Assembly: GCA_964478025.1 (NCBI GenBank) | Contig: CAYZGK010000014.1 | Coordinates: forward strand, 1 to 42,612 | DNA: 42,612 nucleotides | Reading direction: 5' to 3' | Origin: UBA3700 sp964478025 | Lineage (GTDB): Bacteria; Bacillota; Clostridia; Christensenellales; UBA3700 | Shown: piece by piece, positions 1 through 7,238 of the stretch | Layout of the letters: each line of letters begins with the position of its first letter | Numbering within the stretch: the stretch's first letter is position 1 | The notes under the pieces: model-generated | The model's database searches: none | The model's input: only the letters and a program-made list of their open reading frames with translations | Told to the model about the DNA's origin: nothing | Position numbers and translations under genes: made by a program

Positions 1-21
1 TTTAAGTACCAGGAGGACGCT

Positions 22-288
22 ATGAAATTTGAGGAAAAAGTTAAAGAATTGATGAAAAATGCGGGAATGAATCAAAAAGAATTATCAAAGAAGTCGGGTG
101 TTTCAGAAGCTTCACTTTGTAGATATTTATCTGGAAGTTTAAAACCAAGAATAGATATTATTTCAAATATTGCGCGTGTGTTTGGCTTAAGTGCTGCAGA
201 ATTAATTGAAAGTGATGAAAACTTAAAAAACGATTTTAACATTTATGATGAGACAATTAGTGTAGTTACTAGAAATAGAAAAAATTAA
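22..288 (+). CDS. XRE-family HTH regulator, frame broken near its C-terminus
   Basis: The protein is a small DNA-binding regulator. Residues about 17-37 form a lambda-repressor-type helix-turn-helix (NQKELSKKSGVSEASLCRYL), followed by the usual LSG..KPR.D turn. It resembles the regulator at 41324, which is 104 residues long. The stop at 286 lies just after an A6 run at 279-284. Reading one base back continues KKLTNEQKAEIVKALFGGDNG to a TGA at 342-344, and this aligns with the C-terminus of the other regulator (SELSNEEKKELIDLIFGHK). The original protein was therefore probably about 107 residues. An AGGAGG site at 11-16 supports the ATG. The extended frame overlaps the next start codon at 337 by 8 nt. 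The break may be a mutation, a sequencing error or a programmed -1 shift. Confidence 0.75.
   Translation: MKFEEKVKELMKNAGMNQKELSKKSGVSEASLCRYLSGSLKPRIDIISNIARVFGLSAAELIESDENLKNDFNIYDETISVVTRNRKN
279..288 (+). other. Candidate -1 slippery site followed directly by a stop
   Basis: In the zero frame the bases read A AAA AAT TAA, which fits the X XXY YYZ pattern of bacterial -1 frameshift heptamers. A -1 slip here leads into the open frame that restores the conserved regulator tail, ending at 344. A plain one-base deletion in the A run gives the same picture, so the programmed reading is inference. Confidence 0.35.
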
Positions 289-336
289 CTAATGAACAAA
301 AAGCTGAAATTGTTAAAGCATTGTTTGGAGGAGATA

Positions 337-620
337 ATGGATGATGTAGAACTTAAATATTATAAAATTGTTGATGATAAAGCTTTGCAAATAAGAATTG
401 ACTACAATATATTTGAAAAGAATTTTTAGTTGAAGCTGTTAGATATGTAGTAGATCATTTGTGCAATTTGAAACAAATTATAGTATATGATGTGTCAAAT
501 AATAATTCTAAGGTACTTGAATTATTTGCTTATGCTATAAGTAAAGGAATAGAGATAATAATACCTAATAATTTGCTTAAGCGTAGGAATCTAGTTATTG
601 GAGGTAAATCCAATGGGTAG
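337..620 (+). pseudogene. Unknown cassette gene, interrupted by a one-base loss in a T5 run
   Basis: I do not recognise this gene. An ATG at 337 with a GGAGG at 327-331 starts a frame beginning MDDVELKYYKIVDDKAL that stops at 427-429. One extra T in the T5 run (423-427) would join it to an open frame continuing LVEAVRYVVDHLCNLKQIIV and ending at 618-620, for about 94 residues in total. The restored product looks like a small alternating alpha/beta protein with no motif I can name. Its ends interlock with both neighbours: its start overlaps the repaired end of the regulator by 8 nt, and its stop overlaps the ATG at 613 by 8 nt. These overlaps suggest an intact, translationally coupled ancestor. 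Confidence 0.55.
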
Positions 621-1098
621 ATATAATAATTCTGGTATAGGAAAAGGTATTGGAACATCTCCTCAATTAACTTTTGAAAATCAAGAATATGAAAATAAAG
701 TTAATGAGATTGAAAATAACCAAAGGGAGAAAGATGATTATTGTTTTATTGACGAATCAAATTTTCCTTTTGAGGATAGTGTTAATAAATACGAAAAATA
801 TTTATTAAATTTAAATCATAATAGGGGTGGGCCAAAAGCTAAATTTTTAAAAGATGTACTAGGATATAAATTGGGCGATGGCAAAAAATTACATAAAGCT
901 ATATTAGAATGCATAAAGGATAAAAAACCTAATAATGTTGAAAATACTGACCATGGCACTAAATATACTTTTAATACTTCTATTAAAGGAGTGAATGAAA
1001 AATACAGTCAAGCAAACATTGTAATTGTAGTGCAAAGGGATAATGGAAAGATTACATGGAGAATTGTTACAATATTTCCAGGAAAGAAGGAGAAATAA
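613..1098 (+). CDS. Putative polymorphic toxin: MGRYN motif plus DUF6883-like domain
   Basis: The product has 161 residues from the ATG at 613. GGAGG at 600-604 sits 8 nt upstream; an earlier in-frame TTG at 598 overlaps that site and is unlikely to be used. The N-terminus MGRYNNSGIGKGIGTSPQL is nearly repeated in the gene at 42380. A polar linker follows, and then residues about 66-158 resemble the DUF6883 pattern as I remember it: YLLN.NH..GG.KAKFL, LGY..GDG..L, GTKY, and an ending like WRIVT.FP. DUF6883 is often found at toxin C-termini or beside DUF4926, and the gene directly downstream is DUF4926-like. The toxic activity is inferred from this pairing; no catalytic residue is assigned. 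No signal peptide or membrane segment is visible. Confidence 0.65.
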   Translation: MGRYNNSGIGKGIGTSPQLTFENQEYENKVNEIENNQREKDDYCFIDESNFPFEDSVNKYEKYLLNLNHNRGGPKAKFLKDVLGYKLGDGKKLHKAILECIKDKKPNNVENTDHGTKYTFNTSIKGVNEKYSQANIVIVVQRDNGKITWRIVTIFPGKKEK

Positions 1099-1281
1099 AT
1101 GGAAGAGTTAGATAATGTTGTTTTAACAAAAGATTTTAAGGATTTAAAGGCAGGTACTATTGGTACAATAGTATTAAAATATAGCGAGCAAGATTATGAA
1201 GTTGAATTTTTTGACAACAAATTAAATACAATTGGAGTTTATACAATTAATATTTCATATTTAAAGATAGATAACAATTAA
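1099..1281 (+). CDS. DUF4926-like protein, putative partner or immunity protein
   Basis: This 60-residue protein starts on the base after the preceding stop, with AAGGAG inside the end of the upstream gene, so the two are probably co-translated. It matches the DUF4926 pattern as I remember it: ELD.VVLTKD near the start, then LK.GTIGTIV, then YEVEFFD, then a hydrophobic strand ending in YLKI. It is predicted to be a small all-beta, SH3-like fold. Small DUF4926 proteins commonly sit beside DUF6883 proteins, which suggests an immunity or antitoxin role here. That role is inference. Confidence 0.6.
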   Translation: MEELDNVVLTKDFKDLKAGTIGTIVLKYSEQDYEVEFFDNKLNTIGVYTINISYLKIDNN

Positions 1282-1352
1282 TTTTGCCTATTTATTAATA
1301 TTGAAATTAAGTTGTATGATGGTTTCTAAATTGTATTGAAAAATTATTAGAT

Positions 1353-1385
1353 GACATAAGATGTAGATACTCACGGACATAAGAT
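1353..1385 (+). repeat. Two direct repeats of GACATAAGAT
   Basis: The 10-mer GACATAAGAT occurs exactly at 1353-1362 and 1376-1385, an offset of 23 bases or about two helical turns. The repeats lie in the 222-base gap between the DUF4926-like gene and the ABC transporter pair. They could be a tandem regulator site. No function can be assigned from sequence alone. Confidence 0.45.
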
Positions 1386-1398
1386 AAAAAATTAGGCA

Positions 1399-1414
1399 AC
1401 TTAAGCATTTAAGT
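1399..1414. repeat. Inverted repeat ACTTAA-N4-TTAAGT
   Basis: Perfect 6-base arms flank GCAT, about 100 bases before the ABC transporter start. No T tract follows, so this is more like a protein-binding site than a terminator. It is AT-rich and may be a chance occurrence. Confidence 0.3.
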
Positions 1415-1503
1415 CAAATCCACATTAAAGAAAAAAATAGAAAAATTGTAAAATACTATTAGTTAGAGTAAAATATAAATATAATAAAAGGGCAAGTAAA
1501 AAA

Positions 1504-2484
1504 GTGGAAGATACTGTTGATGTAGAAATAAAAAATAGTCCAATAATTGAGTTTAGAAATGTAACAAAAATTTACAATTCTTCTTTACTTCAAAAATTAA
1601 AGAAAGGGTCTAAAGAAATAAAGGCGATAGAGGATGTTTCTTTTGTTGTAAGAGAAGGAGATATTTATGGACTACTTGGAGCTAATGGCTCTGGAAAAAC
1701 AACAATAATTAAACTTATTTGTGGCCTTATAAAGAAAGATTGTGGTGAAATTAAAGTATTTGGAAAAAATATAGAGACAAACTTAACGGAAGTTTTAAAA
1801 GATATTGGGGCATTAGTAGAATCTCCAACTATGTTTAAAGAAATGACTGGTCTTGAAAATCTTCAATATTTTGCAATGCTTCATGGAAATATCTCACAAC
1901 AAAGAATTTTAGATATTATTGAATTAGTTGGTTTAACAGATAGAAAGGATTCAAAATTTTCAACATATTCTCTTGGAATGAAACAAAGACTTGGAATAGC
2001 ACAAGCAATTATGTCAAATCCTAAACTTCTTATACTAGATGAGCCGGTTAATGGTCTAGACCCTGGTGGAATTATTCAGATGAGAGATTTATTTAAGAAA
2101 ATAAGAGATAATTATGGAACAACAATTCTTATTTCTTCACACATTCTATCTGAAATGCAAGCACTTTGTGATAAGGTTGCTATATTAAATAAAGGCCATA
2201 TAGTAGTTGAAAAAACATTAGATGAAATAGAAAACCAAGAAAATGGATATACAATAGCTAAAATTGAATGTTCCGACCCAACACTTGCGGCAAGTGTTAT
2301 TGAACAAATGGGAGATGTTGAAGTTAAAATAGTAGATAATTTTGTATATATTAAATTTAAAGGCGACAGAATGGCTGAAATAAATAAAGAACTAGTTTTA
2401 AAAGATATTTCAGTTACTTCTCTTTCTATTAGAAAAAGAACACTAGAGGATGTATACAAGGAGCTTATGAAAGATGAAAAATAG
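1504..2484 (+). CDS. ABC transporter ATP-binding protein (BcrA/lantibiotic-export type)
   Basis: This 326-residue cytoplasmic ATPase powers the permease encoded next. Visible motifs in order are Walker A GANGSGKTT (about residues 58-66), the signature YSLGMKQRLGIAQA, Walker B LLILDEPVNGLDP and the H-loop ISSHI. The last 90 or so residues form an accessory domain typical of bacitracin and lantibiotic exporter ATPases. The start is GTG at 1504 with a weak AAAAGGG about 11 nt upstream. An N-terminal extension of about 30 residues precedes the ABC core. The end overlaps the permease start by 11 nt. The likely role is export or resistance to a peptide or lipid; the substrate cannot be told. Confidence 0.85.
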   Translation: MEDTVDVEIKNSPIIEFRNVTKIYNSSLLQKLKKGSKEIKAIEDVSFVVREGDIYGLLGANGSGKTTIIKLICGLIKKDCGEIKVFGKNIETNLTEVLKDIGALVESPTMFKEMTGLENLQYFAMLHGNISQQRILDIIELVGLTDRKDSKFSTYSLGMKQRLGIAQAIMSNPKLLILDEPVNGLDPGGIIQMRDLFKKIRDNYGTTILISSHILSEMQALCDKVAILNKGHIVVEKTLDEIENQENGYTIAKIECSDPTLAASVIEQMGDVEVKIVDNFVYIKFKGDRMAEINKELVLKDISVTSLSIRKRTLEDVYKELMKDEK

Positions 2485-3523
2485 TGGATTTATTAATGCT
2501 TTCAAAGGCGAAATGTATAAACTTTTAAATAAAAAATTTATAAAATTTTTAATAGCTTTAATTGTTGTATTCATTGTTTTTACTGCTGGATATAAAATTT
2601 TATATAATACATTTAGTTCCTACGATGGAGCAGTTGATTCTTATATGGATCCATCAACATATCCAGAATATGTTGATTCGCTAAAAGTGATGTTACAGGA
2701 ATATGAAAAAACTGAAACTTCTCCTCTTTTAAAATTAGTAGATACTTCAACATATAGCCTAAAAGCCAATATCGCTTTATATCAATATGCGATAGATAAC
2801 AATATTGATTTAGCAAGTTATAATCTTTTTGGAAATGTTATAAGTATATCTAGTGCATCTTCCGTTATTTTTAATGGCAATGCTTTTGTTATTATATCGC
2901 TAGAAATAATGGCGTTTATGATAATTATTTTTTCTATCGTTCATGTGTGTAAAGTAATGGTAGGGGAAGTTCAAAATGGAACAATGAAAATGCAGCTTTT
3001 AAGACCAATTTCAAGAGATGCAATTTTATCTGCAAAATATATAACAATATGGGCATTTGGAATTGTAATGCTTATGCTTTCTTTTATTCTTGCACTTCTT
3101 ATAGGTCTTGTAATTTTTAAATTTGATTCTACGCCTTACTTAATGGTTATTAATGCTACTAAAGTTGTAAAAATATCTGCTATAGGTGTTTTGTTTATAT
3201 ATCTACTATCCTATATTACGATTCTTATTTTGTTTACCTCTGTAGCTATGGGAATATCTAATATTGTAAAAACACAATCGGGTGCTATTTCATTAACACT
3301 TGTTATCTATTTAATAGGTGGAAGCATAGAAAAATTAGCAGCTTATATATACGTTGGATTTATTGGAATTGCTATAAATTCAAATTGGATAAACGCTTTA
3401 ACAACAACTGGCCCAACTTTAAATTATATGAATACATATTCAATGATTTTAATATCTATCTTGTGGATAGTATTATCACTTGTAGCTGCACATTTGTTGT
3501 TTAAAAGAAGAGATATTCAATAA
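2474..3523 (+). CDS. ABC-2 type permease
   Basis: The 349-residue integral membrane partner of the preceding ATPase. One hydrophobic helix lies at residues about 22-43. A polar extracytoplasmic stretch of roughly 80 residues follows, then a cluster of about five further hydrophobic helices to the C-terminus. This is the layout of ABC-2 permeases of the bacitracin/lantibiotic type. The motif VGEVQNGTMKMQLLRPISR, between the second helix and the next, is typical of the cytoplasmic coupling segment in that family. Its ATG lies inside the end of the ATPase gene, so translation is probably coupled. Confidence 0.8.
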   Translation: MKNSGFINAFKGEMYKLLNKKFIKFLIALIVVFIVFTAGYKILYNTFSSYDGAVDSYMDPSTYPEYVDSLKVMLQEYEKTETSPLLKLVDTSTYSLKANIALYQYAIDNNIDLASYNLFGNVISISSASSVIFNGNAFVIISLEIMAFMIIIFSIVHVCKVMVGEVQNGTMKMQLLRPISRDAILSAKYITIWAFGIVMLMLSFILALLIGLVIFKFDSTPYLMVINATKVVKISAIGVLFIYLLSYITILILFTSVAMGISNIVKTQSGAISLTLVIYLIGGSIEKLAAYIYVGFIGIAINSNWINALTTTGPTLNYMNTYSMILISILWIVLSLVAAHLLFKRRDIQ

Positions 3524-3525
3524 AA

Positions 3526-3786
3526 TTAGTCTTCATTGCAATCTTCAATTCTAAACTTTTCATAATTTAAAGATTGAACAAAGTCGTCCTCTTTAAATAG
3601 TGTGTTATGAAAGTAAACGAAGTTTTTGTAATGATATGGAATAACAACTGGATTTGGTATATCTAAAAGATTACAAATATCTTGAAGCCATTTTTGATAG
3701 TTTTCATATGACATTTCAAGATTACTTTCGTAAATTAAATCCTTTGCGATATCGTTTTTTATGTATAATTTTGCCCATATTTTCAT
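3526..3786 (-). CDS. Conserved hypothetical small protein
   Basis: This 86-residue soluble protein is encoded convergently to the permease, with only 2 bases between their stops. It begins MKIWAKLYIKN and contains WLQDICNLLDIPNPVVI and an ending FVQSLNYEKFRIED. I recall similar short clostridial proteins with an LDIP.P.V...H..NF core and a DFV.S.dF..L.IE end, but no function is known to me. Its promoter -10 lies only 9 nt before the ATG and no ribosome binding site is visible, so the mRNA may be leaderless. Confidence 0.65.
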   Translation of the reverse strand: MKIWAKLYIKNDIAKDLIYESNLEMSYENYQKWLQDICNLLDIPNPVVIPYHYKNFVYFHNTLFKEDDFVQSLNYEKFRIEDCNED

Positions 3787-3795
3787 AGTAGTAAA

Positions 3796-3824
3796 ATTAT
3801 ATCATAAAGCACTTATATATGAAA
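3796..3824 (-). promoter_or_regulatory. Promoter for a possibly leaderless minus-strand gene
   Basis: On the minus strand TTTCAT (3824-3819) and TATAAT (3801-3796) are 17 bases apart. The -10 ends 9 bases before the ATG at 3786, which puts the expected transcription start within about 2 bases of the start codon. The -35 is weak. Confidence 0.45.
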
Positions 3825-3890
3825 GAATTTCAAAGCATTATATGGACTAAAAAAGCAGGTTAACTTAAAAATAATGCATATAAAAGTTCG

Positions 3891-3919
3891 TTGACAAATC
3901 TTATTTATTTATATAAAAT
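3891..3919 (+). promoter_or_regulatory. greA-lysS promoter
   Basis: TTGACA at 3891-3896 and TAAAAT at 3914-3919 are separated by 17 bases. The expected transcription start, near 3926, coincides with the first base of the leader hairpin. Confidence 0.75.
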
Positions 3920-3924
3920 TATTA

Positions 3925-3949
3925 TGCGCGAGTAGAGCGCAATTTTTTT
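3925..3949 (+). terminator. Hairpin with T tract at the 5' end of the greA leader
   Basis: TGCGC (3925-3929) pairs with GCGCA (3937-3941) around a 7-base loop, followed by one A and seven Ts. It sits between the promoter and the gene, so it can act as a promoter-proximal attenuator or a 5' protective hairpin. The stem is short. Confidence 0.45.
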
Positions 3950-3973
3950 ACTCATAAGTTGGAGGATAAGAAT

Positions 3974-4426
3974 ATGGCAGATGAAGTAATCAAATTAACT
4001 AAACGTGGTTATGAAGAGAAAAAGGAAGAATTATATCATCGTGAAAATGAATTAGCTAATGAAATTAGTGATCAATTAAAGTATGCAAAGTCTTTAGGAG
4101 ACTTCTCAGAAAACGCAGAATTAGATGCAGCAAGAGAAGCAGCTGAAAAGAATAACTCTAGAATTGCAGAACTTCATAGAATTTTAGATGGTAATATTCA
4201 AATCATAAAAGCTACAATATACAAAGTTTTAGATTTGTCAGATAACGAAGAATATACATATGAACTTGTAGGTGAAACAGAATCATCTATTCTTGAAAAT
4301 AGAATCAGTATGGATTCTCCATTTGGAAAAGCAGTTGCAGGTCATAAGGTTGGAGATACTTGTAAGGTTGAATTAAGTACAACTGATTTCTACAAGGTTA
4401 AAATCCTAGAAATCACAAAGGAATAA
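3974..4426 (+). CDS. greA: Transcription elongation factor GreA
   Basis: A 150-residue protein that enters the RNA polymerase secondary channel and stimulates cleavage of backtracked RNA. The N-terminal coiled coil carries the tip motif GDFSENAELDAA with the acidic pair D43 and E46, needed for cleavage. The C-terminal FKBP-like domain shows RISMDSPFGKAVAGHKVGD. The ATG at 3974 has GGAGG 8 nt upstream (3961-3965); an in-frame TTG at 3959 overlaps that site and is rejected. The gene is followed after one base by lysS, a pairing common in clostridia. Confidence 0.95.
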   Translation: MADEVIKLTKRGYEEKKEELYHRENELANEISDQLKYAKSLGDFSENAELDAAREAAEKNNSRIAELHRILDGNIQIIKATIYKVLDLSDNEEYTYELVGETESSILENRISMDSPFGKAVAGHKVGDTCKVELSTTDFYKVKILEITKE

Positions 4427-4427
4427 G

Positions 4428-5897
4428 ATGGAAGAAAATATTAATGACATTGTAAAGGTTCGTCAAGAAAAGTTAGCTGCTTTAGTTGAAGCAGGTAAGA
4501 ATCCTTTTGAAATTGTAAAATATCCAAAGGATGCATATGCTCAAACAATCAAGGATGAATTTGAAAAGTATGATCAAAAGCATGTTAGTATTGCAGGAAG
4601 ATTAATCTCAAAGAGAGTTATGGGTAAGGCAAGCTTTGCTCATTTAATGGATTGTACCGGAACTATTCAAATTTACGCTTCAAGAGATGGAATGGGCGAA
4701 GAAAACTATGCTGAATTTAAAAAATATGATATAGGCGATATAGTAGGAATTGAAGGTTATGTTTTCAAAACACAAACAGGTGAAGTTTCTGTTCATGCAG
4801 AAAAAATGACACTTCTTTCAAAATCACTACTTCCATTGCCAGAAAAGTTCCATGGTTTAACAAATGTTGATTTAAGATATCGTCAAAGATATGTTGATTT
4901 AATTGCAAATCCAGAAGTTAAACAAACATTTATTACAAGATCTAAAATTATTAGTGCAATTAGAGCATTCTTAGATGGAGAAGGATTCGTTGAAGTTGAA
5001 ACTCCAGTTTTAAATACAATACCAGGTGGAGCTACAGCAAGACCATTTGTTACTCACCATAATACTTTAGATATTGATATGTACATGAGAATCGCTCCAG
5101 AGTTATATCTAAAAAGATTAATTGTTGGTGGATTTGAAAAAGTTTATGAAATGGGAAGATTGTTTAGAAACGAAGGTATGGATACAAAACATAATCCAGA
5201 GTTTACAACAGTTGAACTATATCAAGCATATACAGATTATTATGGAATGATGGATTTAACAGAAAGATTATTCTCACATATTGCTGATGTTGTTTGTAAT
5301 GGTAATAAAAAGATTACTTATCAAGGCACTGAACTAGATTTGACAGCTCCTTGGAAGAAAATGACAATGATTGAAGCTGTAAAGGAATATGTTGGAATAG
5401 ATTTTGCTTCTTCAGATAATGTTGAAGACTTTAAGGATGCTGCAAAGAAAGCTGGCGTTGAATTTAAGGATGATACAACATGGGGAAGACTATTATATGA
5501 AGTATACGATCAAAAGGTTGAGGAACATTTAATTCAACCAACATTTATACTTGATTATCCAGTAGAGGTTTCTCCTCTTGCTAAGAGAAAGCCATCAGAT
5601 AAGAGATTAACAGAAAGATTTGAGTTCTTTATGTGTGCAAGAGAAATGGGTAATGCATTCTCTGAATTAAATGATCCTATTGATCAAAAGGGAAGATTCA
5701 TGGCTCAGGTTGCTGAAAGAGAAAAAGGCGACGATGAAGCTCAAATGATGGATGAAGATTATGTTAATGCTCTAATGTATGGACTACCACCTACAGGCGG
5801 CCTTGGAATTGGTGTAGATAGACTTGTAATGTTATTTACTGACCAGGCTAGCATAAGAGATGTTTTATTGTTCCCAACAATGAAGCCAATAAAATAA
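4428..5897 (+). CDS. lysS: Lysyl-tRNA synthetase, class II
   Basis: Charges tRNA-Lys with lysine in an ATP-dependent reaction. The 489 residues are close to the usual bacterial length. An N-terminal OB-fold anticodon-binding domain (about residues 53-160) contains VSIAGRLISKRVMGKASFAHL. Class II motif 1 lies around GFVEVETPVLNTIPGGATARPF, motif 2 is the stretch around MGRLFRNEGMDTKHNPEFT, and motif 3 is GGLGIGVDRLVMLFT. The start is one base after the greA stop, so the two form one operon, closed by the terminator at 5907. Confidence 0.97.
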   Translation: MEENINDIVKVRQEKLAALVEAGKNPFEIVKYPKDAYAQTIKDEFEKYDQKHVSIAGRLISKRVMGKASFAHLMDCTGTIQIYASRDGMGEENYAEFKKYDIGDIVGIEGYVFKTQTGEVSVHAEKMTLLSKSLLPLPEKFHGLTNVDLRYRQRYVDLIANPEVKQTFITRSKIISAIRAFLDGEGFVEVETPVLNTIPGGATARPFVTHHNTLDIDMYMRIAPELYLKRLIVGGFEKVYEMGRLFRNEGMDTKHNPEFTTVELYQAYTDYYGMMDLTERLFSHIADVVCNGNKKITYQGTELDLTAPWKKMTMIEAVKEYVGIDFASSDNVEDFKDAAKKAGVEFKDDTTWGRLLYEVYDQKVEEHLIQPTFILDYPVEVSPLAKRKPSDKRLTERFEFFMCAREMGNAFSELNDPIDQKGRFMAQVAEREKGDDEAQMMDEDYVNALMYGLPPTGGLGIGVDRLVMLFTDQASIRDVLLFPTMKPIK

Positions 5898-5906
5898 ATA
5901 AACTTA

Positions 5907-5940
5907 AAAAGCAGCCTATAAAGACTGCTTTTATTTTTTT
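5907..5940 (+). terminator. Terminator after lysS
   Basis: AAAAGCAG (5907-5914) pairs perfectly with CTGCTTTT (5925-5932) around a 10-base loop, followed by A and seven Ts. The next gene begins two bases after the T tract. Confidence 0.85.
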
Positions 5941-5941
5941 T

Positions 5942-7213
5942 ATGAAACCACTATACGATGCAATTTTAAATTATAACGATAATATAAAAGCAAAATTCCA
6001 TATGCCAGGGCATAGTGGGGTTCCATTTGGCAAGTTTAATGACTTTAAAATGGATTTAACTGAAGTGCCTAAGCTTGATAATTTATTGCAAAGTAGTGGT
6101 GTAATTAAAGAAGCAGAAAATTTGCTTGCAAAAGCCTATGGAACAGCGTTTGCTTTAATGGGTACAAGTGGTACTACATGCAGTATGCAAATTACTGTAG
6201 CCATGCTAAAGAACTTAGGGTATAAGTTTATTGCATTTGGTAAGATGCATAGTTCATTTTATAACGCTTTAAGGATAAACGGCCTTGATTATTTAGAGGT
6301 AAATAGCTTAGAAGAATTAAGTGAAAAACTAGATAAAAATAAAGACTTGTTTGCAGTTTTTATAACATCTCCTAATTATTTTGGAGAAACTTTTGACATT
6401 GAAAAAATATATAGTTTAACAAAAAATACAAATAATAAGTTTGTTGTAGATGCAGCTCATGGAGCTCATTTTCCATTTTCTAAATTACTTCCAGATTTCC
6501 CAGGAGTTCATTCAGATATTGCATTAACAAGCACTCATAAAACTATTCCTTGTTATGGCGGTTCTAGTTTAATTACTTGTAATAGCGAATCTGATTATGA
6601 AATGCTAATGCTTTATAGAAGTTTAATCCACACAACATCTCCAAGTTATTTATCTATGGCAAGTATGGATTTTGCAAGAGAAAACTTTGAGATAAATGGA
6701 GATAAATGGTATAAGGAAATAAAAAACAAAATAGATTCATTTAAGGGCTCTATAGGTAATTTTAAAATAGTTAAAAATGATGACTTTTCAAGATTGGTTT
6801 TAAAAAAGGAAGGAATTGATGCATATAATGTGCTTGTTGATCTTCAAAATAAAGGCATAGGCGTAGAGATGGCTATTGATGATAAATTAGTATTTATTGT
6901 AACTCCATTTAATTACAAAGATCTTGATTTACTAGATGCTACTTTAAAAGAAATAGATACTTTAAAGTTTGAGCAAAAAAATATAGAAGATAGCAAAATA
7001 AAAGCTGAAAATATAGATAATTTAAAGCCAGATTTTGTAAGTTTAGATGAGGCTGAGGGTATGATTTCAAATGCTGAAATTGGAATTTATCCACCAGCAA
7101 GGGCTGTTATTAAATATAGACAAACCATAACTAAAGAGCAAATACAAATAATTAAAGAAAACAAGGAACATTTATACGGTCTTGTAAATAATAAGGTTCC
7201 TGTGTTAAAATAA
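5942..7213 (+). CDS. Orn/Lys/Arg decarboxylase-like PLP protein (YaaO family)
   Basis: This 423-residue fold-type I PLP enzyme is related to bacterial lysine/arginine/ornithine decarboxylases. It shows FHMPGHSG near residue 20, GTSGTT at about 75-80, DAAHGAHF at 170-177 and STHKT, where K200 should be the PLP lysine. The C-terminal domain is shorter than in the roughly 480-residue Bacillus YaaO. The neighbourhood, yaaO then tmk then holB then ricT, matches Bacillus subtilis. The exact substrate is unknown, with arginine or lysine possible. The ATG comes 2 bases after the lysS terminator T tract, with no Shine-Dalgarno site and no better upstream start. The next ATG, at M21, would remove the conserved N-terminus. 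Confidence 0.8.
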   Translation: MKPLYDAILNYNDNIKAKFHMPGHSGVPFGKFNDFKMDLTEVPKLDNLLQSSGVIKEAENLLAKAYGTAFALMGTSGTTCSMQITVAMLKNLGYKFIAFGKMHSSFYNALRINGLDYLEVNSLEELSEKLDKNKDLFAVFITSPNYFGETFDIEKIYSLTKNTNNKFVVDAAHGAHFPFSKLLPDFPGVHSDIALTSTHKTIPCYGGSSLITCNSESDYEMLMLYRSLIHTTSPSYLSMASMDFARENFEINGDKWYKEIKNKIDSFKGSIGNFKIVKNDDFSRLVLKKEGIDAYNVLVDLQNKGIGVEMAIDDKLVFIVTPFNYKDLDLLDATLKEIDTLKFEQKNIEDSKIKAENIDNLKPDFVSLDEAEGMISNAEIGIYPPARAVIKYRQTITKEQIQIIKENKEHLYGLVNNKVPVLK

Positions 7214-7238
7214 CTTTGTTATTTTTTTAAGAGGATAT

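Noticed and set aside
598..612. TTG start extending the MGRYN protein by five residues
   Set aside because: The TTG overlaps the GGAGG ribosome binding site of the ATG at 613, and the paralogue at 42380 also begins exactly with MGRYN.
3959..3973. TTG start extending GreA by five residues
   Set aside because: The TTG overlaps the GGAGG that serves the ATG at 3974, and the ATG start gives normal GreA length.
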